Positions 1 through 5,174 of a stretch of DNA of 5,174 bases are shown one piece after another (the first letter of the stretch is position 1; each line of letters opens with the position of its first letter). Both the position numbers and the translations under genes were made by a program. Below the pieces are notes generated by a model. It saw only the letters and a program-made list of their open reading frames with translations. It made no database searches and was not told the origin of the DNA. Source of the DNA: an uncultured Clostridiaceae bacterium (GTDB lineage: Bacteria > Bacillota > Clostridia > TANB77 > CAG-508); assembly GCA_958417695.1 (NCBI GenBank), contig CATZDQ010000127.1, forward strand, positions 1 to 5,174. The letters are read 5' to 3'.

Positions 1-229
1 CTAGAAAACGAGATACATCTAAAATATCTTGACCAGGAAAATGACTAAGGAGTTTATAAATCAAAAATACTAAGGTTAAAGCTACTAAACCAACAAAAAA
101 AATATTTAAAATGGCTGCAGACTTACTTTGCATTACTAATTCTCTGGGAAGAGATAAAATGGTATGTGCAATGACAACAGAAAGAATTAAAACAATTGCC
201 TCAGCAGTACTAATTTTAGAATATTGCAT
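1..229 (-). CDS. GerAB-type spore germination permease, N-terminal part only
   Basis: This is the first 76 codons of a gene that continues beyond the left edge. The ATG is at 229-227. A strong AGGAGGT lies at 239-245, nine bases upstream and inside the last codons of the preceding gerAA-like gene, so translation is probably coupled. The visible protein begins MQYSKISTAEAIVLILSVVI, continues with a hydrophobic helix ending in LPRELV, and has a second membrane segment around residues 40-60 (ILNIFFVGLVALTLVFLIY). The start, the SLPRE element after the first helix and the position directly after a GerAA gene match the GerAB / endospore germination permease family (APC-superfamily transporters, about 360 residues, around ten membrane segments). 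In that family the protein is thought to bind the nutrient germinant in the spore inner membrane. A gerAC-like lipoprotein gene would be expected farther left. The specific germinant cannot be told from this fragment. Confidence 0.85.
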   Translation of the reverse strand, partial: MQYSKISTAEAIVLILSVVIAHTILSLPRELVMQSKSAAILNIFFVGLVALTLVFLIYKLLSHFPGQDILDVSRFL

Positions 230-232
230 AAA

Positions 233-1957
233 TTAGAAACCTCCTTTCTTCCATTTCATACTAATCTTATCTTGTGCTTTTTCTTTTTTAGGGTCTAAAA
301 AAGAAGCACGGTATTCTTGTTTCCAAATAGGTGGGATAAAATAACTATTTCCACGACTATGTGCAATGGGGTCTACAGGTAAAGTAAAAGGAACACCAAA
401 AGAGGTTAAATTAGAAAGTAGAGAAATATAAACAAATAGCCCCAAACTAATACCTAAAAATCCAGCAATATAGCCTAATAAAATAAAGACAAAACGAAAC
501 AGTCTTAAATGAAAGCCAAAAGCAAAATCAGGAATAGCAAAAGAAGCAATACCGGTAATGGCCACAATAATAATTAAAATAGGACTAACAATATTGGCAC
601 TAACAGCAGCTTGTCCTAAAACTAAAGCACCAACTATACCAATGGTAGGACCTATTGGACTAGGTACTCTTAAACCGGCCTCTCGAATCAGTTCAAAAGA
701 TACCTCCATAACCAAAATTTCCACAATAACCGGAAAAGGTACATTTTGTCTAGAAGCTAAAATAGAAAACAGCAATTCTGTAGGCAAAATCTCTTGATGG
801 AAACTAGTAATAGCAATATAAATACCTGGTAACAACAAAGTTAAAAAAGCCGCTAAAAAACGAAGTGACTTTAAAAAATTAGCAAAATAAGGTTTCAAAT
901 TGTTATCTTCAGGAGAAGACATAAAATCTTTTAAAGTAGAAGGCATAATAATAGAATAAGGGGTACCATTTACAATTACAGCTACACGACCTTGTAATAA
1001 ATAATGGGTTGTCTTATCAGGCCTTTCTGTTAAAAGCACCTGTGAAATTCCTAAAGTATCTTCATCACAAATCAACTGTTCTAACTGACCAGCAGAAAGA
1101 AGAGAATCAATGGCTAAATTGTGCAAGCGATATTTTACTTCATTAATCAAATCATCGTTAGCAATATCTTGCATATAGCAAACGGCACATTTGGTTTTAG
1201 TAATCTCACCAACTTCCACACTCTCTACAATCAAATTCTCATTATTAATAATTCTACGAAGTAAAGAAGTATTTGTCCTAATATTTTCTGTAAAAGCCTC
1301 GTGAGGCCCTTTAATAACTGTTTCATTTTGAGGCGTATCCACACTTCTTTGCTTGAATCCTTTTACCTCAATATCAAAAGCCAAAGAGAGCGTATCAATA
1401 AAAAGTGCACAATTTCCTGCATTCACACCAGAAAAAATAGAAGAAAAATCTGCAGACGTCTCCACATTATTTTGAGGAAGCAAACAACCAGAAATATACT
1501 CCACAATATCAAATTTTTTAACCTTACGAACGGTAATGTTATTTGTCACTGCCTCAGAAATAATGCGGTCTGGCTCTCCTTGATAAGTATTAGAACCATT
1601 GCGAAGCATCAAAGGATTTAAAATAAAATCATTAATTAATTTAGAATCTACCATTCCATCAATAAACAATAAGAAAGCCTTATACTGCTTATTCCTTGCA
1701 TATAAAGTAAACTCACGGATAATAATATCACTATTAATTAAAGTATTATATTTAGTCTTCACAAAATCTAAATTCACCTGTAAACTAGGAAAAACGTTTT
1801 TAGCCATATTCGGATTTTGACTACTATTTTCCACTTGAGAAGAAGCGGTAGAGTCATTAGATAAAGCAGAATCATTAGGTAAAGCGTTTTCAGGTAAAGA
1901 AAAATGATATTCTGTTTGAGGTTTCCAAGTAAATAAATCCAGTAATTTTTTAAGCAT
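233..1957 (-). CDS. GerAA-type spore germination receptor subunit (GerA family)
   Basis: This is the A subunit of a Ger nutrient receptor, which sits in the spore inner membrane and acts with the B and C subunits to trigger germination. From the ATG at 1957 it is 574 residues; the rest uses that numbering. Residues 1-60 are a Ser/Asn/Asp-rich, probably disordered leader. About 65-300 is the soluble domain, with family motifs KAFLLFIDGMVD near 94 and ETVIKGPHEAFTEN-R-TN near 212-229, then VAVIVNGTPYSIIMPST near 325-340. Several membrane segments follow in about 363-515, with PTELLFSILASRQNVPFP, FELIREAGLRVPSPIG, GIVGALVLGQAAVSA and IVAITGIASFAIP, all hallmarks of the GerA family. The C-terminus is basic. 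It is longer than B. subtilis GerAA (about 480), mainly because of the N-terminal leader. I chose ATG 1957 because AAGGTGGT lies ten bases upstream (1968-1975); a TTG at 2005 would add 16 residues but has no visible ribosome binding site. SpoVAF-type paralogues are the main alternative, but the gerAB gene next door favours a GerA receptor. Confidence 0.93.
   Translation of the reverse strand: MLKKLLDLFTWKPQTEYHFSLPENALPNDSALSNDSTASSQVENSSQNPNMAKNVFPSLQVNLDFVKTKYNTLINSDIIIREFTLYARNKQYKAFLLFIDGMVDSKLINDFILNPLMLRNGSNTYQGEPDRIISEAVTNNITVRKVKKFDIVEYISGCLLPQNNVETSADFSSIFSGVNAGNCALFIDTLSLAFDIEVKGFKQRSVDTPQNETVIKGPHEAFTENIRTNTSLLRRIINNENLIVESVEVGEITKTKCAVCYMQDIANDDLINEVKYRLHNLAIDSLLSAGQLEQLICDEDTLGISQVLLTERPDKTTHYLLQGRVAVIVNGTPYSIIMPSTLKDFMSSPEDNNLKPYFANFLKSLRFLAAFLTLLLPGIYIAITSFHQEILPTELLFSILASRQNVPFPVIVEILVMEVSFELIREAGLRVPSPIGPTIGIVGALVLGQAAVSANIVSPILIIIVAITGIASFAIPDFAFGFHLRLFRFVFILLGYIAGFLGISLGLFVYISLLSNLTSFGVPFTLPVDPIAHSRGNSYFIPPIWKQEYRASFLDPKKEKAQDKISMKWKKGGF
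239..245 (-). promoter_or_regulatory. Ribosome binding site of the gerAB-like gene, inside gerAA
   Basis: The minus strand reads AGGAGGT here, nine bases before the gerAB-like ATG. The motif is built from the last sense codons of the gerAA-like gene (Gly-Gly-Phe end). The gerAA stop (233-235) and the gerAB start (229) are three bases apart, which fixes the gerAB start and suggests translational coupling. Confidence 0.85.
1850..1885 (-). repeat. 18-bp tandem duplication in the gerAA leader
   Basis: Two adjacent 18-bp units, 1850-1867 and 1868-1885, match at 16 of 18 positions. They encode ALSNDS and ALPNDS back to back in the low-complexity N-terminal leader of the GerAA-like protein. The duplication is in frame, so it lengthens the linker without disturbing the gene. 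Confidence 0.7.
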
Positions 1958-1967
1958 AAAACCAAGT

Positions 1968-1975
1968 ACCACCTT
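1968..1975 (-). promoter_or_regulatory. Ribosome binding site deciding the gerAA-like start
   Basis: The minus strand reads AAGGTGGT, ten bases before the ATG at 1957. The alternative TTG at 2005 is preceded only by A/T-rich sequence. This is the main reason for preferring the 574-residue form. Confidence 0.6.
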
Positions 1976-2025
1976 TTTAAAAATCTTTTTTACTATCTTT
2001 TCCAAATTTATTATTTTCTATACAT

Positions 2026-2054
2026 AAACAATGGGGGCCGGCCTTTTTTTGTTT
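2026..2054. other. G+C-rich palindrome with T tract, possible weak terminator or insulator
   Basis: The plus strand has five G, then CC, then GGCC, followed by seven T. The core GGCCGGCC (2036-2043) is an 8-bp palindrome in otherwise very A/T-rich DNA. The flanks AAACAA (2026-2031) and TTGTTT (2049-2054) are also complementary, and the G run can wobble-pair with the T run. A transcript of the plus strand could therefore fold into an imperfect hairpin. It lies between divergent genes and upstream of the candidate kinase promoter, so it could insulate that promoter from upstream transcription. It could equally be an eroded repeat. The function is not established by the sequence. Confidence 0.3.
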
Positions 2055-2100
2055 ACTAGCAAAAAGTAAAAAATAAAGTATAAAAAATAAAAAAATACCT

Positions 2101-2129
2101 TTTCTTTTTTCTAGAAAGTGTAGTACAAT
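2101..2129 (+). promoter_or_regulatory. Candidate promoter of the kinase-fusion gene (weak)
   Basis: TACAAT at 2124-2129 is a fair sigma-A -10 hexamer. The sequence 17 bases upstream, TTTCTT at 2101-2106, is a poor -35. If used, transcription would start near 2136, just before the leader hairpin at 2139-2170, giving a 5' leader of about 90 bases. No better promoter is visible between 2050 and 2228 on this strand. Confidence 0.3.
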
Positions 2130-2138
2130 AAGAATATA

Positions 2139-2170
2139 TATAAAAGAATGGAAAGAGCCATTCTTTTATA
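2139..2170 (+). promoter_or_regulatory. Perfect 13-bp-stem hairpin / inverted repeat in the kinase leader
   Basis: The arms 2139-2151 (TATAAAAGAATGG) and 2158-2170 (CCATTCTTTTATA) are perfectly complementary around a 6-base loop, AAAGAG. No T tract follows, so it is not a standard terminator. Being at or just after the probable transcription start, it could be a 5' mRNA-stabilising hairpin or a dyad operator for a dimeric regulator. A second, weaker dyad (ATGATA 2172-2177 with TATCAT 2188-2193) follows directly. No known riboswitch is recognised. Confidence 0.5.
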
Positions 2171-2212
2171 CATGATAGGAACAATCGTATCATATAATCA
2201 TAAGAAAAACTT

Positions 2213-2219
2213 AAAGGAG
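2213..2219 (+). promoter_or_regulatory. Ribosome binding site of the kinase-fusion gene
   Basis: AAAGGAG lies nine bases upstream of the ATG at 2229. This spacing supports that start over the out-of-frame ATG at 2222, which is only two bases away from the motif. Confidence 0.85.
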
Positions 2220-2228
2220 AAATGAAAG

Positions 2229-3869
2229 ATGAAAATTGTATATGAAGATAAAGTACTACAGGTGCATGAAAATGTAACCGTTATAGAGGCTTTAAATGTA
2301 GAAATCAAAAAAGCAAAGGTAGAAGTAATTGCCTGTAAGATTAATCATGAAGTAAAACCATTAAATTATGTTTTGCAGGAAGAAGATAGAGTAGAGTTAT
2401 TAAATGTATCAGATAGAGATGGGGCTAGAATTTATACAAGAGGACTTTTATTTATTATGGCTATGGCGTTTCATGAAGTTTATCCAGAAGCACTTTTGAC
2501 AGTAAATTATCAGCTAAATAGCAGTATGTTATGTGAAATTTATAAGACGATTCCTACAGCAGAGATGATTCAACGAGTTAGAGAAAAGATGCAAGAAATA
2601 ATTGACAAAGATTTACCTATTAAAAAAGTGGAAATGTCTAAAGAAAAGGCTTTAGAATTTATGGAGAAAGAAAATACAATTATTGGTAAGATGCAGATTG
2701 AGAATATGGAAAAAGAGGATGTATCTTTCTATTTTTGTGAGGAGTATTTTAACTATTTCTACGGTGTGATGCCTATTTCAACAGGATATGTAAAATGCTT
2801 TGATATTATGAAATATCATGATGGCTTTTTAATACGTTATCCAAGTAAAAAACAGCCAAATGTAATTGAGGGATATCAAGAAGGTAAGAAGTTGCTGGCT
2901 ACATTAGAAGAATATGAAGATATATACAGAGTATTGGGAATTTGCACCTTAGATAAATTAAATAAGCTAGTTAGAGAAGGAAAAGCTAAGGAATTAATTC
3001 TACTTTCAGAAGCGTTACACGAAAAGAAAATTTCTCAAATTGCAGATAAAATTGCTGCTGATAGAAGAAGAAAAGTCATCCTAATAGCAGGACCATCATC
3101 TTCTGGAAAGACCACTTTTGCTAAAAGGTTAGGAATTCAATTACGATTAAATGGCCTAAAACCAAAAACGATTTCTGTTGATAATTATTTTGTAGAAAGA
3201 GAAGAAACACCAAAAGATGAATTAGGAAATTATAATTTTGAAGCAATTGAAGCAGTAGATTTATCTTTATTAAACCATGATTTAACAGCTTTGTTAAATG
3301 GGGAAGAAATAGCCATGCCAACTTTTGACTTTAAAGAAGGACATAAGATATATAAAGGGAACAAAATGTCTTTAGCAGCAGATGAAGTACTAGTGATGGA
3401 AGGCATACATTGTCTAAATGATAGATTAACCAAAGCAATTCCAAAAGAACAAAAATTTAAAATTTATATTAGTGCGTTAACTGTTTTAAATATAGATTAT
3501 TATAACCGTATTTCTACAACAGATACAAGAATCATTAGAAGAACGGTAAGAGATAGCCAGTTTAGAGGATATCCAGCAGAAAAAACATTGGCAGCATGGT
3601 ATTCTGTAACAGAAGGAGAAGAAAAAAATATATTTCCATACCAAGAAGAAGCAGATGTCATGTTTAACTCCTCTCTAATTTATGAATTTAATGCATTAAA
3701 AGAATATGCACTACCATTATTTGAAAAAATAGGAAAAGACAATCAGGAATATGCAGAAGCTAAAAGATTAGCAGAATTTTTAAAATATTTTGAGCCAATA
3801 TCTATAGAAGATGTTCCTAAGAATTCTTTATTACAGGAATTTTTAGGTAATAGTTTATTTGAATATTAA
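2229..3869 (+). CDS. TGS domain / ThrRS-like domain / uridine-kinase-like (PRK family) fusion, nucleoside kinase family
   Basis: A 546-residue protein of a known Firmicute and Thermotoga family annotated as nucleoside or uridine kinase. Residues 1-60 form a TGS domain, the small beta-grasp fold also found in ThrRS and RelA/SpoT. About 65-205 resemble the second N-terminal (editing) domain of ThrRS: RGLLFIMAMAFHEVYPEA near 71-88 and GVMPISTGYVKCFDI near 179-193. The ThrRS metal/catalytic His residues are replaced at the aligned places (R71, F75, M181). The kinase domain runs from about 280, with Walker A GPSSSGKTT at 288-296, SVDNYF at 316-321 (likely catalytic Asp), MPTFDFKEGHKIY at 363-375, VLVMEGIHCL at 387-396 and the lid-like RRTVRDSQFRG at 437-447. 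By family it should phosphorylate a nucleoside or similar hydroxyl substrate with ATP or GTP; the true substrate is not known to me. It is cytosolic, with no signal or membrane segment, and monocistronic, ending seven bases before the palindromic terminator. Confidence 0.9.
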   Translation: MKIVYEDKVLQVHENVTVIEALNVEIKKAKVEVIACKINHEVKPLNYVLQEEDRVELLNVSDRDGARIYTRGLLFIMAMAFHEVYPEALLTVNYQLNSSMLCEIYKTIPTAEMIQRVREKMQEIIDKDLPIKKVEMSKEKALEFMEKENTIIGKMQIENMEKEDVSFYFCEEYFNYFYGVMPISTGYVKCFDIMKYHDGFLIRYPSKKQPNVIEGYQEGKKLLATLEEYEDIYRVLGICTLDKLNKLVREGKAKELILLSEALHEKKISQIADKIAADRRRKVILIAGPSSSGKTTFAKRLGIQLRLNGLKPKTISVDNYFVEREETPKDELGNYNFEAIEAVDLSLLNHDLTALLNGEEIAMPTFDFKEGHKIYKGNKMSLAADEVLVMEGIHCLNDRLTKAIPKEQKFKIYISALTVLNIDYYNRISTTDTRIIRRTVRDSQFRGYPAEKTLAAWYSVTEGEEKNIFPYQEEADVMFNSSLIYEFNALKEYALPLFEKIGKDNQEYAEAKRLAEFLKYFEPISIEDVPKNSLLQEFLGNSLFEY

Positions 3870-3875
3870 AAATAT

Positions 3876-3917
3876 GGGGACGGGGTATATTTGTTTAAAC
3901 AAATATACCCCGTCCCC
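3876..3917. terminator. Perfect 42-bp palindrome, bidirectional terminator between convergent genes
   Basis: The left half (GGGGACGGGG, then TATATTTGTTT) is exactly complementary to the right half, with its centre at 3896/3897 in TTTAAA. The transcript would fold into a very stable hairpin with a G+C-rich base. T-rich sequence follows on both strands: TTTTGTTT at 3918-3925 on plus, and ATATTTTTAAT reading from 3875 on minus. It lies seven bases after the kinase-fusion stop and seven before the thioesterase stop on the other side, so it can end both convergent transcripts. The GGGGACGG start also resembles dispersed hairpin repeats in some bacteria, so it may be a repeat recruited as a terminator. 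Confidence 0.88.
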
Positions 3918-3923
3918 TTTTGT

Positions 3924-4646
3924 TTATGATAATTTAATAATAGCATGTAACTGTTTTTCGTCTTTACTTTTGATAGTGATGTAATGGGCTTCTTCTACTT
4001 TTGCATATAAGCAAATTAAATCTTCTCCTAGTTTGGCTTCTTTCTTATACATAATTTCTATATTTGAAAAGTTTGATTGGCTATATATATCTTCTGGCAA
4101 GGCTTCATAGGCTAAGTCTAGATAACATAGGTTATGCATATGGTGGTTAACATCAATATTACTACGTAGTACTGTATAATGATAACTGTGGGTATAATGA
4201 AGGGGTTCTTTTAGCTTTTCTACTTCTATTATTTCAAATACAGATTGAGGATTTGGTTGGTATTTTTGAACTAATGCTTCATCTATTTTGGTTAATCCTT
4301 TATCTATATGAATAAGTGCCCATTTAGATGTGGCAATAGCAACTAATTCATCTTCTTCATTGTACATTTCAAAGTCACGATAAGAATAGAATTTTTGTGA
4401 ATAGCGAGACCAAGTTTTGACAGTAACCGTTTCACCATAGGTTACTCTTTTTAGTACTTGCATTTTCCAATGTAATAAAATCCAGGTTAAATGTGTTTGT
4501 TCTATATTTTTTAATCCATAACCAACTTTATCAGAGTGTAGACCTCCAATATCTTCAAAATAGCCTAAAATGGCTTTATTGGTTATTTCATTAGATGTGC
4601 CTACATCACGTAGTCCAATTTGAAATGTGTGCTTATAAAATGCCAT
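3924..4646 (-). CDS. Acyl-ACP thioesterase, FatA/FatB-like double hotdog
   Basis: A 240-residue protein matching the bacterial branch of the acyl-ACP thioesterase family (related to plant FatA/FatB), which hydrolyses acyl-ACP to free fatty acid and ACP in the cytosol. The N-terminal hotdog, about 1-125, shows NKAILGYFEDIGGLHSDKVGYG near 23-44, then the THLTWILLHWKMQV and GETVTVKTWSR strands that shape the acyl pocket. The C-terminal hotdog, about 150-240, holds the catalytic-type element NIDVNHHMHNLCYLDLAYE, with D165, N167 and H169 in the Asp-x-Asn-x-His pattern, and E203 in MYKKEAKLGED. The plant Cys that follows this Glu is Ala204 here. Length is normal for bacterial members. AGAGGT at 4654-4659 lies seven bases before the ATG. 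It is second in a leftward operon after a small hotdog thioesterase and ends at the shared palindromic terminator. Chain-length preference cannot be inferred. Confidence 0.9.
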   Translation of the reverse strand: MAFYKHTFQIGLRDVGTSNEITNKAILGYFEDIGGLHSDKVGYGLKNIEQTHLTWILLHWKMQVLKRVTYGETVTVKTWSRYSQKFYSYRDFEMYNEEDELVAIATSKWALIHIDKGLTKIDEALVQKYQPNPQSVFEIIEVEKLKEPLHYTHSYHYTVLRSNIDVNHHMHNLCYLDLAYEALPEDIYSQSNFSNIEIMYKKEAKLGEDLICLYAKVEEAHYITIKSKDEKQLHAIIKLS

Positions 4647-4653
4647 ATATATT

Positions 4654-4659
4654 ACCTCT
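4654..4659 (-). promoter_or_regulatory. Ribosome binding site of the acyl-ACP thioesterase gene
   Basis: The minus strand reads AGAGGT, seven bases before the ATG at 4646. In the restored frame of the upstream gene, the TAA at 4660-4662 directly abuts this motif, a typical tight operon junction. Confidence 0.75.
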
Positions 4660-4666
4660 TTACTTT

Positions 4667-5095
4667 CTATTTTTTATTTCTGGTTCTATCGTGTTTTCCA
4701 TGATTTGATAGACTTCTGGATGTACTTTCTTGGTGTTGATAGGTCTTAAATCTTTTCCGAACTAAAGCATGCGTGGTAGAACCTGTATGAATGGGAATAG
4801 GGTCATCTTTTTGGTAGATTTCATAAGAAAATTCTACTTTAGCAGGTGATAGTTTACTAATTTGGGTTCTGACTTCTAGTTGCTCTTCATAATGAGCAGG
4901 CTTACGATAATGACAGTGTAGGTCTATTAAAGGTGTTAAGACACCAATTTCTTCCATTTTACTATAGGGCAAACCAGCTTGCCTGCAAAAATCAGTACGT
5001 GCTACTTCGTACCAGATAGGATATACACTGTGATGTACAATCCCCATTTGGTCTGTTTCAGCGTAGCGTACAGTGATTTGACTTTTAGATATCAT
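4667..5095 (-). CDS. YbgC/4HBT-type hotdog thioesterase with frameshifted C-terminus
   Basis: As sequenced, the frame gives 142 residues. Residues 1-113 are a complete single hotdog of the YbgC / 4-hydroxybenzoyl-CoA thioesterase family: RYAETDQMGIVHHSVYPIWYE at about 10-30, with the catalytic-type Asp at D15, then ARTDFCRQAGLPY and the TPLIDLHCHYRKPAHYEEQLEV strands. Such enzymes hydrolyse acyl-CoA or acyl-ACP and usually work as tetramers. After K114 the frame runs into a basic, low-complexity tail (RFKTYQHQESTSRS...) unlike the family. Dropping one base in the A run at 4753-4756 (minus strand) gives instead DLRPINTKKVHPEVYQIME..., a typical YbgC-like end, stopping at TAA 4660-4662 with 144 residues. 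So there is an apparent one-base insertion, a sequencing error or a +1 frameshift site. The catalytic core is intact, so activity may survive. AAGGAGG at 5105-5111 lies nine bases before the ATG. It is first in the operon with the acyl-ACP thioesterase. Confidence 0.85.
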   Translation of the reverse strand: MISKSQITVRYAETDQMGIVHHSVYPIWYEVARTDFCRQAGLPYSKMEEIGVLTPLIDLHCHYRKPAHYEEQLEVRTQISKLSPAKVEFSYEIYQKDDPIPIHTGSTTHALVRKRFKTYQHQESTSRSLSNHGKHDRTRNKK

Positions 5096-5104
5096 TTTGT
5101 CGTT

Positions 5105-5111
5105 CCTCCTT
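5105..5111 (-). promoter_or_regulatory. Ribosome binding site of the YbgC-like gene
   Basis: The minus strand reads AAGGAGG, nine bases before the ATG at 5095; it is a near-perfect Shine-Dalgarno sequence and fixes the start. Confidence 0.85.
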
Positions 5112-5136
5112 TGTTATATTCTTACATATAAAGGAA

Positions 5137-5165
5137 AGTATAACACAATTACAAATAAATGTAAA
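5137..5165 (-). promoter_or_regulatory. Sigma-A-type promoter of the thioesterase operon
   Basis: Reading the minus strand, TTTACA (5165-5160) is a good -35 and TATACT (5142-5137) a good -10, with exactly 17 bases between. The predicted start near 5130 leaves a leader of about 35 bases before the ATG at 5095. No operator-like dyad is evident. Confidence 0.7.
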
Positions 5166-5174
5166 CTAATCATG

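Noticed and set aside
558..797. 79-codon open frame on the plus strand
   Set aside because: It lies wholly antisense to the conserved membrane region of the GerAA-like gene and has no ribosome binding site or family resemblance.
1301..1820. Two overlapping plus-strand open frames (1301-1621 and 1599-1820)
   Set aside because: Both are antisense to the soluble domain of the GerAA-like gene, with low-information Ile/Lys/Arg-rich translations typical of shadow frames.
1958..2130. A sigma-G (forespore) promoter for the gerAA-like gene
   Set aside because: Expected for a germination operon, but I found no pair of hexamers with the right -10 (CATnnTA-like) and spacing. A TATACT on the minus strand near 2080 lacks a -35. 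I therefore list none.
2130..2228. Riboswitch or T-box in the kinase leader, prompted by the ThrRS-like domain
   Set aside because: The leader is under 100 bases, has no T-box-like conserved sequence, no terminator/antiterminator pair and no recognised riboswitch core; only simple dyads are visible.
2222..2245. Alternative ATG at 2222 for a short frame before the kinase
   Set aside because: It gives only seven codons and lies two bases after the Shine-Dalgarno motif, too close to be used.
3121..3433. Two minus-strand open frames opposite the kinase domain
   Set aside because: They overlap a well-supported kinase domain on the other strand, have no start signals and resemble no family.

Overview
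The window is A+T-rich DNA, roughly two-thirds A+T by eye, with strong AGGAGG-type ribosome binding sites. It carries a gerA-type spore germination operon, so the source is most likely an endospore-forming Firmicute. The mix of genes fits the Clostridia, perhaps a Lachnospiraceae or Cellulosilyticum-like lineage, but the family-level guess is weak. I see no mobile genes, tRNA, rRNA or CRISPR array.

Layout from left to right. Positions 1-229 (minus) hold the start of a GerAB-type germinant permease that runs off the window. Immediately upstream in the same operon is a GerAA-type receptor subunit (233-1957, minus; an upstream TTG at 2005 is an alternative start). A 223-270 bp divergent intergenic region follows. 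It contains a G+C-rich palindrome in a T-rich setting, a weak candidate promoter and a perfect 13-bp-stem hairpin just before the next gene. At 2229-3869 (plus) is a TGS / threonyl-tRNA-synthetase-like / uridine-kinase-like fusion protein. A perfect 42-bp palindrome at 3876-3917 lies between this gene and a convergent two-gene operon, and looks like a bidirectional terminator. That operon reads leftward from a good sigma-A-type promoter at 5137-5165. It encodes a small YbgC/4HBT-type hotdog thioesterase (4667-5095) followed by a FatA/FatB-like acyl-ACP thioesterase (3924-4646).

How the genes relate. GerAA and GerAB would act together in the spore inner membrane as nutrient germinant receptor subunits. 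The two thioesterases are probably cotranscribed and would cleave acyl-thioesters, with acyl-ACP or acyl-CoA as the likely substrates. The kinase fusion stands alone as a single transcription unit and has no evident functional link to its neighbours.

The most notable observations are three. The YbgC-like gene has a clear one-base frameshift near its 3' end: the other frame encodes a tail typical of the family and ends at the ribosome binding site of the next gene. The convergent terminator is a perfect palindrome of a GGGGACGG type that resembles dispersed hairpin repeats. The kinase carries a ThrRS-editing-like domain whose metal/catalytic residues appear to be lost. None of these amounts to a convincing new biological system; the window is mostly chromosomal housekeeping and sporulation genes.
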